Origin: Bisporella sp. PMI_857
Taxonomy: Eukaryota; Ascomycota; Leotiomycetes; Helotiales; Helotiaceae
Length of the DNA: 64,000 nt
NCBI GenBank assembly: GCA_021307315.1
Contig: JAJSPD010000016.1
Location: 1-64,000 of the forward strand
Direction of reading: 5' to 3'
Below the pieces are notes generated by a model that was given only the letters and a program-made list of their open reading frames with translations, was not told the DNA's origin and did no database searches. Below, one piece after another: positions 37,701-49,281 of this stretch. Every line of letters starts with the position of its first letter. Position 1 is the stretch's first letter. A program made the position numbers and the translations under genes.

Positions 37701-39200
37701 CTTTCCGATAGCATGCAGGTCCTGGATGAGCTCCAGCGCTCTGTTTGGCGTCAGCAACGGAATTACACTGAGCTTTAGGCAATTTTTACCTCTGGTCCAA
37801 CTGCAAAGAGACCATTTCTGATCTGTAGAATAGAGCCGCCGCCAGCAGCGACTGTAGAAATTTCCAGCATTGGTGATGCAATTTTTCGACCAGCAATAAC
37901 TGTAGAATATAGCCTCTTGTATTCTCCATCAAACCGACATATATCTGTACTGGTACCTCCCTGATTTATCTAATTAGTACCATTCAGAGGGCTATTTAGG
38001 TAGGAAAGGGGTCAAAGCCTAGATATATCCTCACCATATCAAAGCCAATAATTGGTATTTTCTCCGAGGTCTCAAAACAAGACTTCGCAATCCCAACCAC
38101 ACCACCGGCTGGTCCTGACAAAAGAGCAGCGTTTCCACTAAACTTATCAGCGCTTCTTAAGCCACCATCAGAGCACATGAAATCCAATCTCTTTGGTGGT
38201 TTTTCGAAATTAGACAATAAATTGCCCACATAATTTCGAACGACCGGCAAAAGATAGACCTCTGTGCAAACTGCTGTTGCTCTCTCTCTATACTTGATCT
38301 GAGGAGATACTTCAGATGAGATGGCGATGTGAACGAATCCTTCTTCTTTTGCTATTTCCGCCACTTGCTTCTCATGATCTGACGTTGTCAAAGTCCATTT
38401 CAAAACATTTTCTGGAACATAAGATGACAACTTACCTGGGAATATGTGTGAGTGCATAAAAGCAATAGCCACGGAGTTGAACCCCTTCTTCCTGAGTGCC
38501 TGTAATGCTTCTCGCGTTTTTTCAACATTCAATCTCTTTAGGATCCTGATCAAGTCACCACTTGCTGTCCGAACAACGTCCGGATCGGTTTCTTCGACCT
38601 TTTCCGCGATAGGGAAAGGGTTAAGTTCATAGTCTTCTGGTGTTACCCGCTCTTCGAGCTCAACAACTTCGTCAAAGAGGACTCTTGCCTTCTGAATATT
38701 CAAGGAGAAAAGCTTTGGCCTCGTCTGATCACCCAGCTCACAGATGTCTTGCATACCTTTATATGCATTAGTTAAAGTAGTCATTTCTATGATAGACCCA
38801 CACACCTTCTGTGGTGAGAAGAGCGAATGGCTCGCCTTTGTGCTGAAGTAACGCATTGGTAGCAACTGTCGTTCCAATCCTACATGCCTCTACCTAATTT
38901 TAACTCACGCGGCATTAAGACACAATTAGATTCTACCTATTCTTGAACCATCAAGTTTCTCGCCTAGTGCAATACTGCGTCCCTCGGCAATCTCCAAAGC
39001 TCGACGAACAATCTCAGTCGGTGCATCAGGATATCTCTGGGGATCTTCGCTCAGGATCTTGAGAACTACATCTTCTCGACCAGTTATCTGGATAATTGCA
39101 TCGCAGAAAGTCCCACCGCGATCTAGAATATTTTGTTAACTTCGATCTTCTATGTCTTCCTACCTCAATACTCACCGATAGCAATCCTAATGTCAGCCAT
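34769..39200 (-). CDS. 5-oxoprolinase (ATP-hydrolysing), HyuA-HyuB fusion type
   Basis: Converts 5-oxo-L-proline to L-glutamate with ATP hydrolysis; cytosolic, gamma-glutamyl cycle. Eleven exons: 39200-39176, 39122-38937, 38889-38806, 38756-38436, 38378-38035, 37960-37790, 37740-37395, 37347-36761, 36706-36405, 36315-35285 and 35220-34769. All phases match and no frame break was found; about 1282 aa. The hydantoinase A half has DRGGTFCD at the N-terminus, GTTVATNALL, LLSGPAGGVVG, GFDMGGTSTD and GGAGPQHACAIA. The hydantoinase B half has FMSIAEQMGNTLQRTSIS, DVLLTNHPSCGGTHLPD, GGGSGAGP and the C-terminal ETPGGGG-like IQTPGGGGWG. The first 25-nt exon was chosen because MADIRIAI joins directly to DRGGTF. 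Related ATP-dependent lactam/hydantoin hydrolases share the fold, so another cyclic amide substrate is possible. Confidence 0.94.
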
Positions 39201-39752
39201 ATCAAACACCGATGTCACAAATATGCAATTCTCGATGATACTTGTGCCTACGGCCTTCCCTTCGCCCTGAAGCGAGTCCATATAGCTGATGCCATCCAGA
39301 CGAGTATCCGCTCATAGGGAGAGCCCACTTTTGCTACGAGTCGCAACAGCGTCCGCAACTTGCTTCATCCGCACTAGCGCAACAGCACAGACTTTCTTTC
39401 TAGACAGGATATTTACAATCATGCTTGCCGCCGCCGAGCACGTAATTCTGATGTCAGGCACTCAAGTTATCGTAGCTTTCAAGTGCGCACTAGAGCTTTG
39501 CTATAGGCGGCTGGCGGTCTAAAGAGAATTTCTCTCAAGATCACTTACCGGGTAGCTTATCGGATATGCTCGGCCTGCTCTGATTCCAGGCTTACCGAAG
39601 GCGCTTACAGGTTGCTGTGCTAATTATCGGGCTTGATGTTAGGCCCTTGTCGGCTGTACAGTGTCTAGGGTCGCTTAGCCACCCTCCTGTAAACACTATT
39701 TTAGGAGCTCTATAAAACACAAAATGCTTAAAGATTAATTAACTTCGCTATT
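39201..39752. promoter_or_regulatory. 5' flank of the 5-oxoprolinase gene
   Basis: 552 bases between the 5-oxoprolinase start and the 3' end of the upstream hydrolase gene on the same strand. Likely promoter; no site assigned. Confidence 0.4.
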
Positions 39753-40810
39753 TTATTCCTTCAGAAAGCTTCTGATTGCTCCAAGAACTAACTCTCCTTT
39801 CTCTAAATGAACGCTGTGGTTTGCATTGGGTACCTTTAGCAACCGCGAAACAGGTATTCTTTCAACTATGATATCTGATTGTTCTATCTTCTGTTAGGAT
39901 CTAAATCAAAAACTTTCAGTTAATCTCCAAGCGCATACCTGGCGGGCATATCCAGTCAAACTCTCCGACAATCACCAGGCTCTTTGCTGTGATGTTTTTT
40001 AATTTGTCACGATAGTCGAAGAACTTCTCTTCTTGCGAGTACAGGTCATCTGGCAATGGTTAGACTTGCGTAAGCTATGTGTTATAGCTAAATTTGACTC
40101 ACTATGAACCTTTGCCCTAAAGATGATCTGAAGATTGCGTTGTAATGCTGAGTATGGATCATATGTTTCTGAATACAGTGGTCCCATGGCAAATATCACG
40201 AGCCGGAACTCCTCGTCGCTCTTGAAGGCGCCGAAGACTCCGTCGACGAGCATTTCTGGAGAAACCAGTGGAGCACGATCAAGTCTGCTCAAGAGCACTT
40301 TCAGAGCAGAATCTTCGTCTTTTTGAAGGTTAGTCTAGAACCGCTCGAAACCAAATGCAGAGACTCACGATGGTATGAAGGAGCTGTGCCACGGAGAATG
40401 AGATGGGAGACATGTTGAGCATACTGGATCGCGTATTGCTGAGCCAGATACCCTCCAAAGCTGCCTCCGAGAATGATGACTTTCCCTTCTGCACCCAAGA
40501 AGTGCTGTCGAATGCCGTCAATATCTTCCACTAACTGCTGGAAAGTAAATGGACCTGTGACCGAGCTCTGTCCGTGGCCTCTCATATCATACGAAAGAAC
40601 CCGATATTCATCAGCCAAAGGAGAGAAGGCTGTAAAGTCTCCAACATGGTCACCTAAATCATTTAGATATGTTTGAGTGTTTCACATTATGATGAGCCAA
40701 ATACCAAAGCCACGGCCCCCGTGTAATGTGATTATGAGAGGCGCATTTTCTGGTCCTATAAGGCGATACTTTATTTCGGCGCCGTTGATTGACATACTTT
40801 CTAATGCCAT
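39753..40810 (-). CDS. Alpha/beta hydrolase, proline iminopeptidase-like
   Basis: About 282 aa from five exons: 40810-40705, 40653-40369, 40318-40103, 40049-39939 and 39883-39753. The fold is indicated by ITLHGGRGFG (oxyanion loop), RVLSYDMRGHGQS, nucleophile elbow GGSFGG, catalytic-Asp strand SLVIVGEFDWICPP and His loop NANHSVHLE. The final acceptor (…GATAG at 39884) was chosen because only it keeps the His-containing end in frame. Family members include prolyl aminopeptidases and small esterases or lactonases. Release of N-terminal proline or oxoproline-like residues would fit the neighbouring 5-oxoprolinase, but the substrate is inferred from context. Confidence 0.87.
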
Positions 40811-41542
40811 AATGATTTTCGGACTTGCAATTCTCTTGCGATTTGATAGATTCCACAGTGACTAGAAGAAGCCTAACACGTTCAAAAACTGGATAGTAAT
40901 GGATAGCCGAATGGAGTCCAAGTAAGGTGTGATAGTGGAGTGTTTCCCATTGAATTGAGCCGCATCAACATGGACATCAAGAACAATATACGAATCAAGG
41001 TAATTAATGCGGACTGCGTTATTACGGGCGAAATTTCAATATAAACACTGAAAGGGTTATAAATCCTACCCGGACATATTAAGCAAACTGACTACTGAGA
41101 TGAAGGGAGTATAATTTCCCAAACCAGCAATTTTTCTGCGGTGTGGTTCCCGCTGCTGGACCCACCAAAACCGGGTCAAGATTTTCAACCCATCACAGTA
41201 GCTAGCCATAAACTCTCTTGAGTCAGTATAGCTGGACTGCAGCATCCGCTACTCAACCCGAACAGAAATTGATAGGAGCAAAGCAATTCTACTCCGCATA
41301 ATACCGCAATGGCGCCTCTGATTCCATACATTCAAAGGTCCGTGCTTCTGTTCAAGTTGCAATCGCAAAGCGGCCCAAAAATGGTACAATATTTCTCCAT
41401 ACATGATACCGGAAGAGCTGCGATACATATGTATTGGTGAAGTCAGCTTCTGGATTATTTGCTGAAGGCTTTCAATCTCATTCACCGCCTGCACTCGCGG
41501 TTTTTGACCTGGCATACTGCCTCGCTCGTCCCACTCTGCAAT
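40811..41542. promoter_or_regulatory. Bidirectional promoter, hydrolase / MFS transporter
   Basis: 732 bases between divergent starts. CCCGG near 41071 and CCGGG near 41171 are the same half-site in opposite orientation and could serve a Zn2Cys6 factor, but this is weak evidence. Confidence 0.4.
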
Positions 41543-43265
41543 ATGACGGCCCAACCGACACCCGGAGATCGGATTGATCTAGAGGCTAGCACCATCCAAC
41601 CAGCTGTCAAAGAAACGAAGTCCGGATGGTTTCAATGGCATGAGCCGGGGACTTCGAAAGAGGAGAAAAGGCTCATCTTCAAACTGGACTGGTTCTTATT
41701 AAGTTTTTCATGTCTTACCTTCTTTCTAAAGCAATTGGATGGAAACAACGTTTCAAATGCATAGTATGTGTAATTTTAAAAGCTATTTGAAGCTTCATTT
41801 GGTTGTTCCATTCATTCTGACTCATCTAGCGTGTCCGGGATGAAAGAAGAACTAGGCTTCGGAAAGGGGAATGAACTTAGTTGGATGAATACATAGTGAG
41901 ACCTTATCCAACCATTACATATGTTAGAGCTCTAATGGGAACGTAGTTTCAACATTGGAATTATAATTGGCGGCCCAGTGGCAAATATGATCATTACAAT
42001 CGTAAGGCCACGCTTCTGGTTGACCGGCTGTCTGATGACTTGGTCTCTTTTTGTATTGTTCCTTTATAAGTGCAACACCGCGACGGAGTTTTATGTTCTT
42101 CGATTCTTCATCGGCCTTTTCGAGTCAGCGGCTGGCCCCGGTTTGCATTTCATTCTGGGGTCATGGTACCGTAAGTCGGAGCTTGGAAGACGCAGTGCGC
42201 TTTTTGTTGTGTCTGGAGTTCTTGGGCAAATGTTCTCTGGATACCTGCAAGCTGCTCTATTTGCAGGAATGGAAGGGAAAGGAGGCATGGCAGCCTGGAG
42301 ATGGTTGTTCATTTTTGACTTTCTTTTGGCGATTCCAGTTGCCATATACGGAATGGTAAGTATCAAATTCCTCTGACGAAGATATTACTCTAACTTCTCA
42401 TACAGTTTTGCTTTCCTGACACACCACACAGGACCAATGCCTGGTGGTTGAATGAATGGGAGAAAAAGAGAGTGATCGAGCGAATTGAAGAGGAAGGCCG
42501 ACAACCTATGGGCAAGATGGACTTAACCGTCCTGAAGCGTATCGTCTTTTCATGGCAAATTTACGCCTTCTCTCTTGCCTGGGTATTCTGGTCATTGACC
42601 TGTGGATCGTACATTATACAATTTATGGGTCTCTACTTGAAGTCCGCCGGCTGGTCGACTACAAATGTAAACAACATCCCAACTGCTATCGGAGCCGTTA
42701 ACTTTACCTTCATGCTTTCTACGGGATATGCTGCCGACAAGATAGGTTCTCGAGTTCCAGTGTGCGGTTTCGTGGGTACTCTTCTCACATTCTGCTTCAT
42801 CATCTTCAACGTCTGGGATGTTCCAACTGGACTCAAGTTTACAGCTTTCTTCCTTACCGGGTGTTACGGTTGTATTTCGCCACTCCTTTATGGATGGGTG
42901 AACAGCAGCTGTGGCGGTGATCAACAACTCAGAGCTTTTACTTTGGCCTGGATTACATCTCTCGGACTGTAAGTCAGATACGCCTTCAAGCTTGAAATAA
43001 CTTCTAATATCGTTATAGTGGTGTCGTGACTCCTTTCCAGCTGTATTTGTTTCCATCAAGCCAAGCCCCTAGGTACAGAAAGACCCACGGCTATGCAGCA
43101 GCGCTTGTCTTTGTTGTGTGTCTCGGTCTGTGGACTTCAGTGGGCATGTGGTTTGTTGAGCGCTGGGCTGCCAAGAGAACGAAGGCGAAGGAAGTTTCTC
43201 CAGAAGGCTCAATCTTTGAAAAGAAAACCACCCCGGAGGCACAAACTGGGCCAGTTTCAGCATAG
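41543..43265 (+). CDS. MFS transporter, ACS family (allantoate/pantothenate-permease type)
   Basis: Plasma-membrane proton symporter-type carrier, about 501 aa and twelve helices. Exons: 41543-41763, 41830-41895, 41947-42355, 42406-42968 and 43019-43265. The hydrophilic N-terminus leads to [36 protein letters not shown] across the first join, the Dal5/anion:cation symporter signature (D at helix 1, then [11 protein letters not shown]). Further helices include NIGIIIGGPVANMII, FYVLRFFIGLFESAAGPG with WYRKSELGRR, and CYGCISPLLYGW. The tail is charged. Family members import organic anions such as allantoate, pantothenate, biotin or nicotinate; an oxoproline-like anion is an inference from context. 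The upstream in-frame CTG codons were rejected in favour of the ATG at 41543. Confidence 0.92.
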
Positions 43266-43894
43266 AGCATTGTGACTCATGCTGCTCACTTAGATTGAGT
43301 CCATAATAATAATAATATCATCTTGTGCATCTTAAGCCTCATTTGTGGCTATGCATTCTCACCCTTGCTACACATCCGTTCAAGGTGCAGCTGCGAATAT
43401 ACAATAGGTTTCTGATTGGGTTCAAACTCCTTGACTAGAAACGGAAAGCATGACAGTAGAAGAAGTGCAAATGCCACATGTTGTGCCTCTCCTTGATCAT
43501 AGCCTAGCCACGTTGAAATTTTGCTAACCACCTGATAAATTTGAGTCCCGTGCAATAGCTGTGGAGTGAATCATACATTGAATTGACCCAAAATGGGTTC
43601 AGTGGCACGCTAATAGGAACACAAAGAATCCTCTACTCGTGCCTACTACGATACCACCAACTTCAGAAGGACCAAAACTGCAAGTGACAAATACGCATAT
43701 CGCCTACTTTAAACAGTATCAGTATCAACGCGATAAAAGCCGCTTCTGTCAACTCAAGATGCCAACATCGATAAACGGCATCTTCAACAAAGCGCGACAC
43801 ATGATCATCGAACTGCCTCGAGCCGAAGCAAAGCCGTTAGGTTGGTATTTGCTGTGACCATATCCTGATGAGTCCTTTCTCACCCAGGTAAAGC
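43266..43894. other. Intergenic region
   Basis: 3' flank of the transporter. A frame at 43639-43857 has no recognisable features. Short ATAATA-type repeats occur near 43303. Confidence 0.4.
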
Positions 43895-44212
43895 ATGGTT
43901 CCGGATCATCACTCGCTAGCACCTATTACGACACATAGCCTCACCCCTGCCATCATGCCAAAGTCGGATGAGTCGGTTCGGAATCTGAAATGGGAGAAGA
44001 CGACTCTAGCGACTATCTCTCAACTCAAAGACATTGATGATGGCAGTTCCAGCGAAGCAGGAAGCCGGACCACGACCCATGGCCGCGCTGAAGGTGACCC
44101 CAACATATCCACGCTGTCCCCCGACCTCCCCACCGAGATCCGCCTCAAGGTATGGACGTTCGCCGCGCATTTAGCTCGGAACGTCGTGATCTGCAGAGGA
44201 TCGGTGTGTTAA
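43895..44212 (+). pseudogene. 2EXR-domain gene fragment, truncated
   Basis: A 105-codon frame with an unordered N-terminus followed by LSPDLPTEIRLKVWTFAAH and NVVICRG, matching the start of the fungal 2EXR domain (usually LPPEIRLKIW). The domain normally continues for well over 100 residues, but a stop follows directly at 44210. Downstream to about 44730 protein-like pieces occur in other frames (for example IYDIEVFAPYSG near 44410) without splice sites linking them. Probably a decayed gene; the start could also be Met23 (43961). Confidence 0.5.
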
Positions 44213-44943
44213 GTTGCCGCAGCATGTTCGGCTCACGAATGCGTTTCGCGAGCCTTGCGGGTGGGCTAGAGGTTGGTTGTGGTGAGGTTATTGCTTTGGA
44301 GCCGTTGCCGGGATGGTATTACGATTTGCAGGTTCGGGATGTTCGCTTTGTTTCGCAGCGGCGAGGTGAGGATGGAGGAGATATGGCGGCCATGGAATCC
44401 TGCTTTGGAAGGCATATACGATATAGAGGTCTTCGCGCCGTACTCTGGTACAGTATTAAGCAAGCTCTTCCTGCTGTTTTATACCCCGTTCTAATGAGGT
44501 GGATGGCTAAGCGAGCGCCACACAAGGGGGGCGAATCCGGATGTGGTTTGTGGCGTGGGGGCTTGGCGGCTTCTTTGTGCGGGTGTCGTGGAAGGAGGGA
44601 GGGATTTCTGGGCGGGTGTGGAGGGGAATGGTGGAATGAGCGGTTTGCTTGCTTGAAAGCTTGTTTGAAGGGGTGGTTGAGAATTGGTGGTTGCGGGAAC
44701 TTGGGACTTGGGAATGGATGAAATGCGGAAATGGGTGAGATATGGGGATTGCAGGTTGAGGATTGTGGCACTGATTTGAGGATGGTAATGGTTGATTGAT
44801 ATTAAGACTTGGCTTGATATCGATCGCGTTTCCTGAGAACTATGTGTGCACGTCTCGATGGTGTATATTTTGCAGAGAAAAAGATTCTCTCAGATAGAGT
44901 AGAGATTGCCTTTTCCTTTGTGACCCTAAGTTTCTCCCATCGC

Positions 44944-45617
44944 TCAATGCTCGGACACCCACCTCTTCCGTCTCTTGACCATCCTCTCATATCTCCGCCA
45001 CAACCTCCGTACCCTTCCTAGGCTCCTCCATCCCCGTTGCACACCCTCTCCATAAAACTCACACAGATACCTCCAGCATCTCCTCCTCCTTCTCCCATCC
45101 GCATCCCAGAAATATTCCTCATGATACAGCACCCTCTTCACTTGATCCTCCTCCCGTGGCTTCCTCATCCCTTTGACCTTCTGCAAATGCCTCTTTATCA
45201 CATCCTTATGAATATCCCGTTGTGCGGACCAAGAAGGCACCCATTTATGACGACCCATGGATGCCCAGTCAACAAGATAGGCTTTCTGGGCACGGTTGTA
45301 ATCTGAGAAAAGCCGCCATTCGGGACCTTTGAGGATTCTCTTTAATTTCCAGCCGTTGCCAGGGTCAATGCTGTCACTAAGCTCCCGTTTGGCTTGCAGT
45401 TTAAGGTTTCTTGCGAGTCGAGTGCTGCGTCTGACAGCGAGATGTGGAGATGCTTGTCTTCTGGTTGCTTGGGATCTGGAAGGAGCTTTATTCCGAGCTG
45501 CCGTTGAGCTGCGTGCTGATCTGTGTTAGTCGGTGAAGCATGTGAGAATTGGAGAAGCTTACTTTGGATCCCGTTATTGTTTGAGGCAGCCAGGCTGCGG
45601 GATCTTGTAACTGGCAT
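44944..45617 (-). CDS. Basic Arg/Lys-rich protein of unknown function
   Basis: Two exons (45617-45563 and 45515-44944) joined with phase 1 give 208 aa. I chose the acceptor at 45516 (…GATCAG) because the nearer CACAG acceptor leads to a stop and the later one continues through RRSTRLARNLKLQAKRELSD, GWKLKRILKGPEWRLFSDY and MGRHKWVPSWSAQRDIHKD. The protein is strongly basic throughout, begins MPVTRSRSLA and ends in Arg/Lys clusters, so a nuclear or nucleic-acid-bound role is plausible but unproven. No known domain recognised. Confidence 0.65.
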
Positions 45618-48265
45618 CTTTCGTGATATTGATTATGATACCGTGAGGGACCGACAGAAAAGGGAATGGCAGATCGTATCTCATACTCGAGTCATATATA
45701 CTTGCCCTAGAAGATTTGGAACGTTCTCCATCTCCATCGTTCTTCAGTTCTAGCATGGTGCATATTTTGATACTTAATAGAGCTTTCTACCCTCAAGGCG
45801 AGGATGTCTCGAATATATACGGCTACGAGGCACTTCAGACATGTCTTGTTTTGTGCTTTGAAGAGCTTCTACTCTTTAAAATTTTAGTGGACTAAGAAAG
45901 AGGATTCCTCTTATTTCTAAGTGTCTCCCGTATCTTCGAACTAAAGGCAGCTGAACAAAACAGCAAAGCTTCGTCCTTAATGTCTTAACAAGATGTCTTT
46001 CCTTTGAAGGTTAAGTAACGATATTATTTGGGTAGCAAAATCAAGTGAATGGGAGATATGTCCTTCCGAAGCGGCAGAAGAATACTTAGGCAATAATTGG
46101 TAATCTGTAACTTATCAAGTTAAGCTCTAAAAACCTCTCTGCTTTCTATTGAAGATACGGGCGATTCTCGTGCTTACCAATATAGGAAAATGCAAGCACA
46201 AGAGGGCATTCCACCATTTGCAGGCATGGATAGATCGATCACATGATGGTTTTCTACAGTCTTCCATACTCGGCAGGAGGATTTGCTACCTGGCTTTGTG
46301 GCTTACTGAAGTTAACTTCTTCTGCGCCGATGGCGCGTAGGAACGGTTGCTTTTTTTAGCCACCACTTCATAGTAATAAACATAGTGGGAGCCCAAATTT
46401 ACCTGCAAGAAGCCGTTTTAGTAACAGCCTTCGACTCTGCAGCTTCCTCCTATTAAAGTTTCTTCTGCTTTGGGTCTCTCAATCTAATAGGTGTACTCGT
46501 TCCCCGTCCAAATACAGTCTGCATACAAGCATCGCACGTTGATGTCTTTTCCCGGGCGGGTATATATATAATGAACTCTCGGGCCGCGGCCGAGGACAGT
46601 ACGCGCGTCCTAAAAACAGAACTGCCGAGATATTTTTTTGCACATGTCGGTCTGGGTAACTCAGTGTTTCAATACTCTCTCAAGGTTCTAGTAAAGAATT
46701 TTGGAATAATGGAGATTGGGCTTACGGTCGATCAATAGTCTCCCGCTATCTTTTGGTAAACACAGCTTGTGTGAACCATCGCATCACCACAGTGTCATCA
46801 GTATGGCTGCGCTCCTATTCTATCATGTTGTTTGCCTCAACCTCTTCTTGACAATCGCGAGAAAGTCAACTATGTATATATGGAAAGGAGGTTTGGTCCT
46901 CGCATTCTCATCTAGATATCAATGAACAGGAGATGATTCTAGCAAATGAACGTCTCATTACTCGGGTCCTAAGATTGATTTGCGTTTGTCACTTGATATT
47001 GAACGCCAATAAGAGCCGACAATACGTTGGTAGAATCCATCCAGTAATCATATTCGTAGCCTCGTGGCACTCCGCCAATCTCAAATTTGAGTGGGTCTGT
47101 CACTTTCCCTCTAGAGGTCCACTGTAAGGTAACACTTGGGTCAACTTGGGTGAAGTGTGGATTCTGAAGGGCTATGAACTCGCGGTGAGCAATTTAGGAA
47201 AACATGACACGATGTTCCATAGTATTTTGCGAGTTCTTTTTATCCGATAGAGAGATTCTCAAATAATCCAGAATGAGGATAACAACGAAACCGCTCGGCA
47301 AGCCACAGTCTGAGTGCAGAGCCCAGCGTATTCTGAATAGGACTACACAACGGTAGATTAGAGCGAGAAAGCTTCAATGTTTAAAGCGGACTTTGAAGTT
47401 CGAAGCTCGAACGTGGCGTGGATCTCAGGGGTTCGCCGCGCAAGCGAGGTGCACTAAGAAATATAACCGATACCACGGAGTAAACGTGACGCGTCCTCTG
47501 CTGGTCAACTTTAAATTGTGTTTCGGGGGGGGGGAAGGCGATGGTTAACTTTTACGCAGCGTTCACGATCATCATTGGACTCGCAATGTAGATCTACCAA
47601 GATGCTGGAGAGTGTTTATTAGCTGCCTTGGCTGGCCTTGGGTGTATTGTGTCAAGACTCGTCCTCATTGACCCCGATTAGCTAGGGGGCGACTCGTTTG
47701 GTGACGCTTCATCGCCTTACGTGAGAAGTTGGTGAGGGTACGAACCAGAGCAGTGTCATGACAAGTAAGTAGGTCCAAAAAGTAAAATGATGACGGTCAT
47801 CCAGCATCGCAAGCGTGTGGGCGGCCAGAGTGCGTAACACAAGACATGCTTGCGAATCCCAACACTTGCCTTGGTGGAGGACTAATTTTGCAAATAATTC
47901 AAATACTTTGGTAGGCGAGAGGGTTTGTGCTGGTTGCATCAAACATGCAGATACCGGCAGCACTGGATACCGATGTCTAGTTGATGATCATTTCTGCCAG
48001 CCCCGTCTCGCACAGCTTTCCCTAGGAGAGATTGAGTGAGGCTCAACTGCGCCCCAAACAAAAAGGGTTACAGAGTTTGACGACATCCTTTCTCGTTCTT
48101 CATCCCCCCATAAGCTTGGCACAAAGCATCCACGTGACCCAATCGAACCGGGGGAACAAGGCTGTGACATTGTAGCACATCGTCTGATGTTCTGGTTGGT
48201 CAGTTCTCACCCGGAGGCGTGACCGATTACTGATTGGATAAGACAGGATCCCGATTATTAATAAA

Positions 48266-48309
48266 CATCAGCATCAGCATCAGCATTCAGCATCATCATC
48301 ATCATCATT
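48266..48309. repeat. CAT/CAG trinucleotide microsatellite
   Basis: Tandem CATCAG units followed by an uninterrupted CAT run. Confidence 0.9.
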
Positions 48310-48935
48310 AATCTTAATTCTTTATCAATAATACAGTACCAGCAGACCAGGCCCTCCCCAGAGAGAGGTATTACTGCTGAGTGGAGAAATAATATTGTGG
48401 TCATTGTCAATATCAACATCATCAATATCATCGTTAATCAGGTAATCGGTAATATCTAATTTGCTGAGTGGCCCAGTCACGATTCCTCCGAAGCTGTGCA
48501 GCACATAGTGGGTTGTCCATCGGGTGCGGGAGAAATAAAAAAATTAAAAAAAAAAGAGGGGGGAGAGTGGTTTTTCTCAAAAAGGACTAGTGACGGCAGA
48601 ATCCAACCTGGCAGGCGGTCAATTATCAATTTTACATTTCGAACGCGCGTTTCTTGCATGGGCCCCGCTTTTCCCGCCAATCATTACGCAGTTCCGCCAT
48701 CTCCAAACTGCGACCGTTGCCTGTGAAGGGGCCTGAAGGCAAATTTAGGGGCAACACGCGTACAACACATGCTAGAACAGCCATACGCAACCCGCGCAGC
48801 CTCTCCTCTCCCTACCTACCCCATACAATCTCCAATCCCATCCATCCATCTTCCCTCCCTCTCGATCAATAATACCTCTTATCACCACCACAACCTCACC
48901 GTCGCCAACACTGATAGACCTCATGAGATATACGA

Positions 48936-48963
48936 CATCATCATCATCATCATCATCATCATC
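48936..48963. repeat. (CAT)n microsatellite upstream of PNG1
   Basis: About nine consecutive CAT units, some 320 bases before the PNG1 start; probably in promoter or 5' leader DNA. Confidence 0.9.
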
Positions 48964-49281
48964 GTGGAGTTGACGTTGTTGTGATTGCTTCCAACGTCTT
49001 CGCAAGTCAACCGTTTCTATTCTTATAACCATCCTAGACCGATTCGCTTACGCCACCTTGCGACGCTCGTTCCAGGCTGTGCAATCTTGGGGGGTGAAAG
49101 AACAAGCACCTCGCCATCAACCACCAAGTCTTCTTGACTTACATCCAACTTCTTGTCTTTGCGACATTTCACCATTAAATCTCCAACTACGGTAGCACAG
49201 GCACGCTTTCGGGAGAGGTGTGAATCGAGGGGAGTGGAAGACTCCATCGAATCCCTCCATATCTTCCTTCGGTACGACAAC

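Larger units (their letters stand above)
45618..49281. other. 3.7 kb gene-free region with microsatellites
   Basis: No supportable gene. A run of nine G occurs near 47526. The right part becomes pyrimidine-rich and CAT-repeated and probably includes the long leader of PNG1. Small frames on both strands (for example 47709-47963) have no recognised features. Confidence 0.45.

Noticed and set aside
44319..44771. 150-codon minus-strand His/Pro/Ser-rich frame
   Set aside because: Composition reflects G-rich complementary DNA; no domain or splice context.
48772..49032. Minus-strand frame with an Asp run
   Set aside because: The Asp run is only the CAT microsatellite read in reverse; no conserved flanks.
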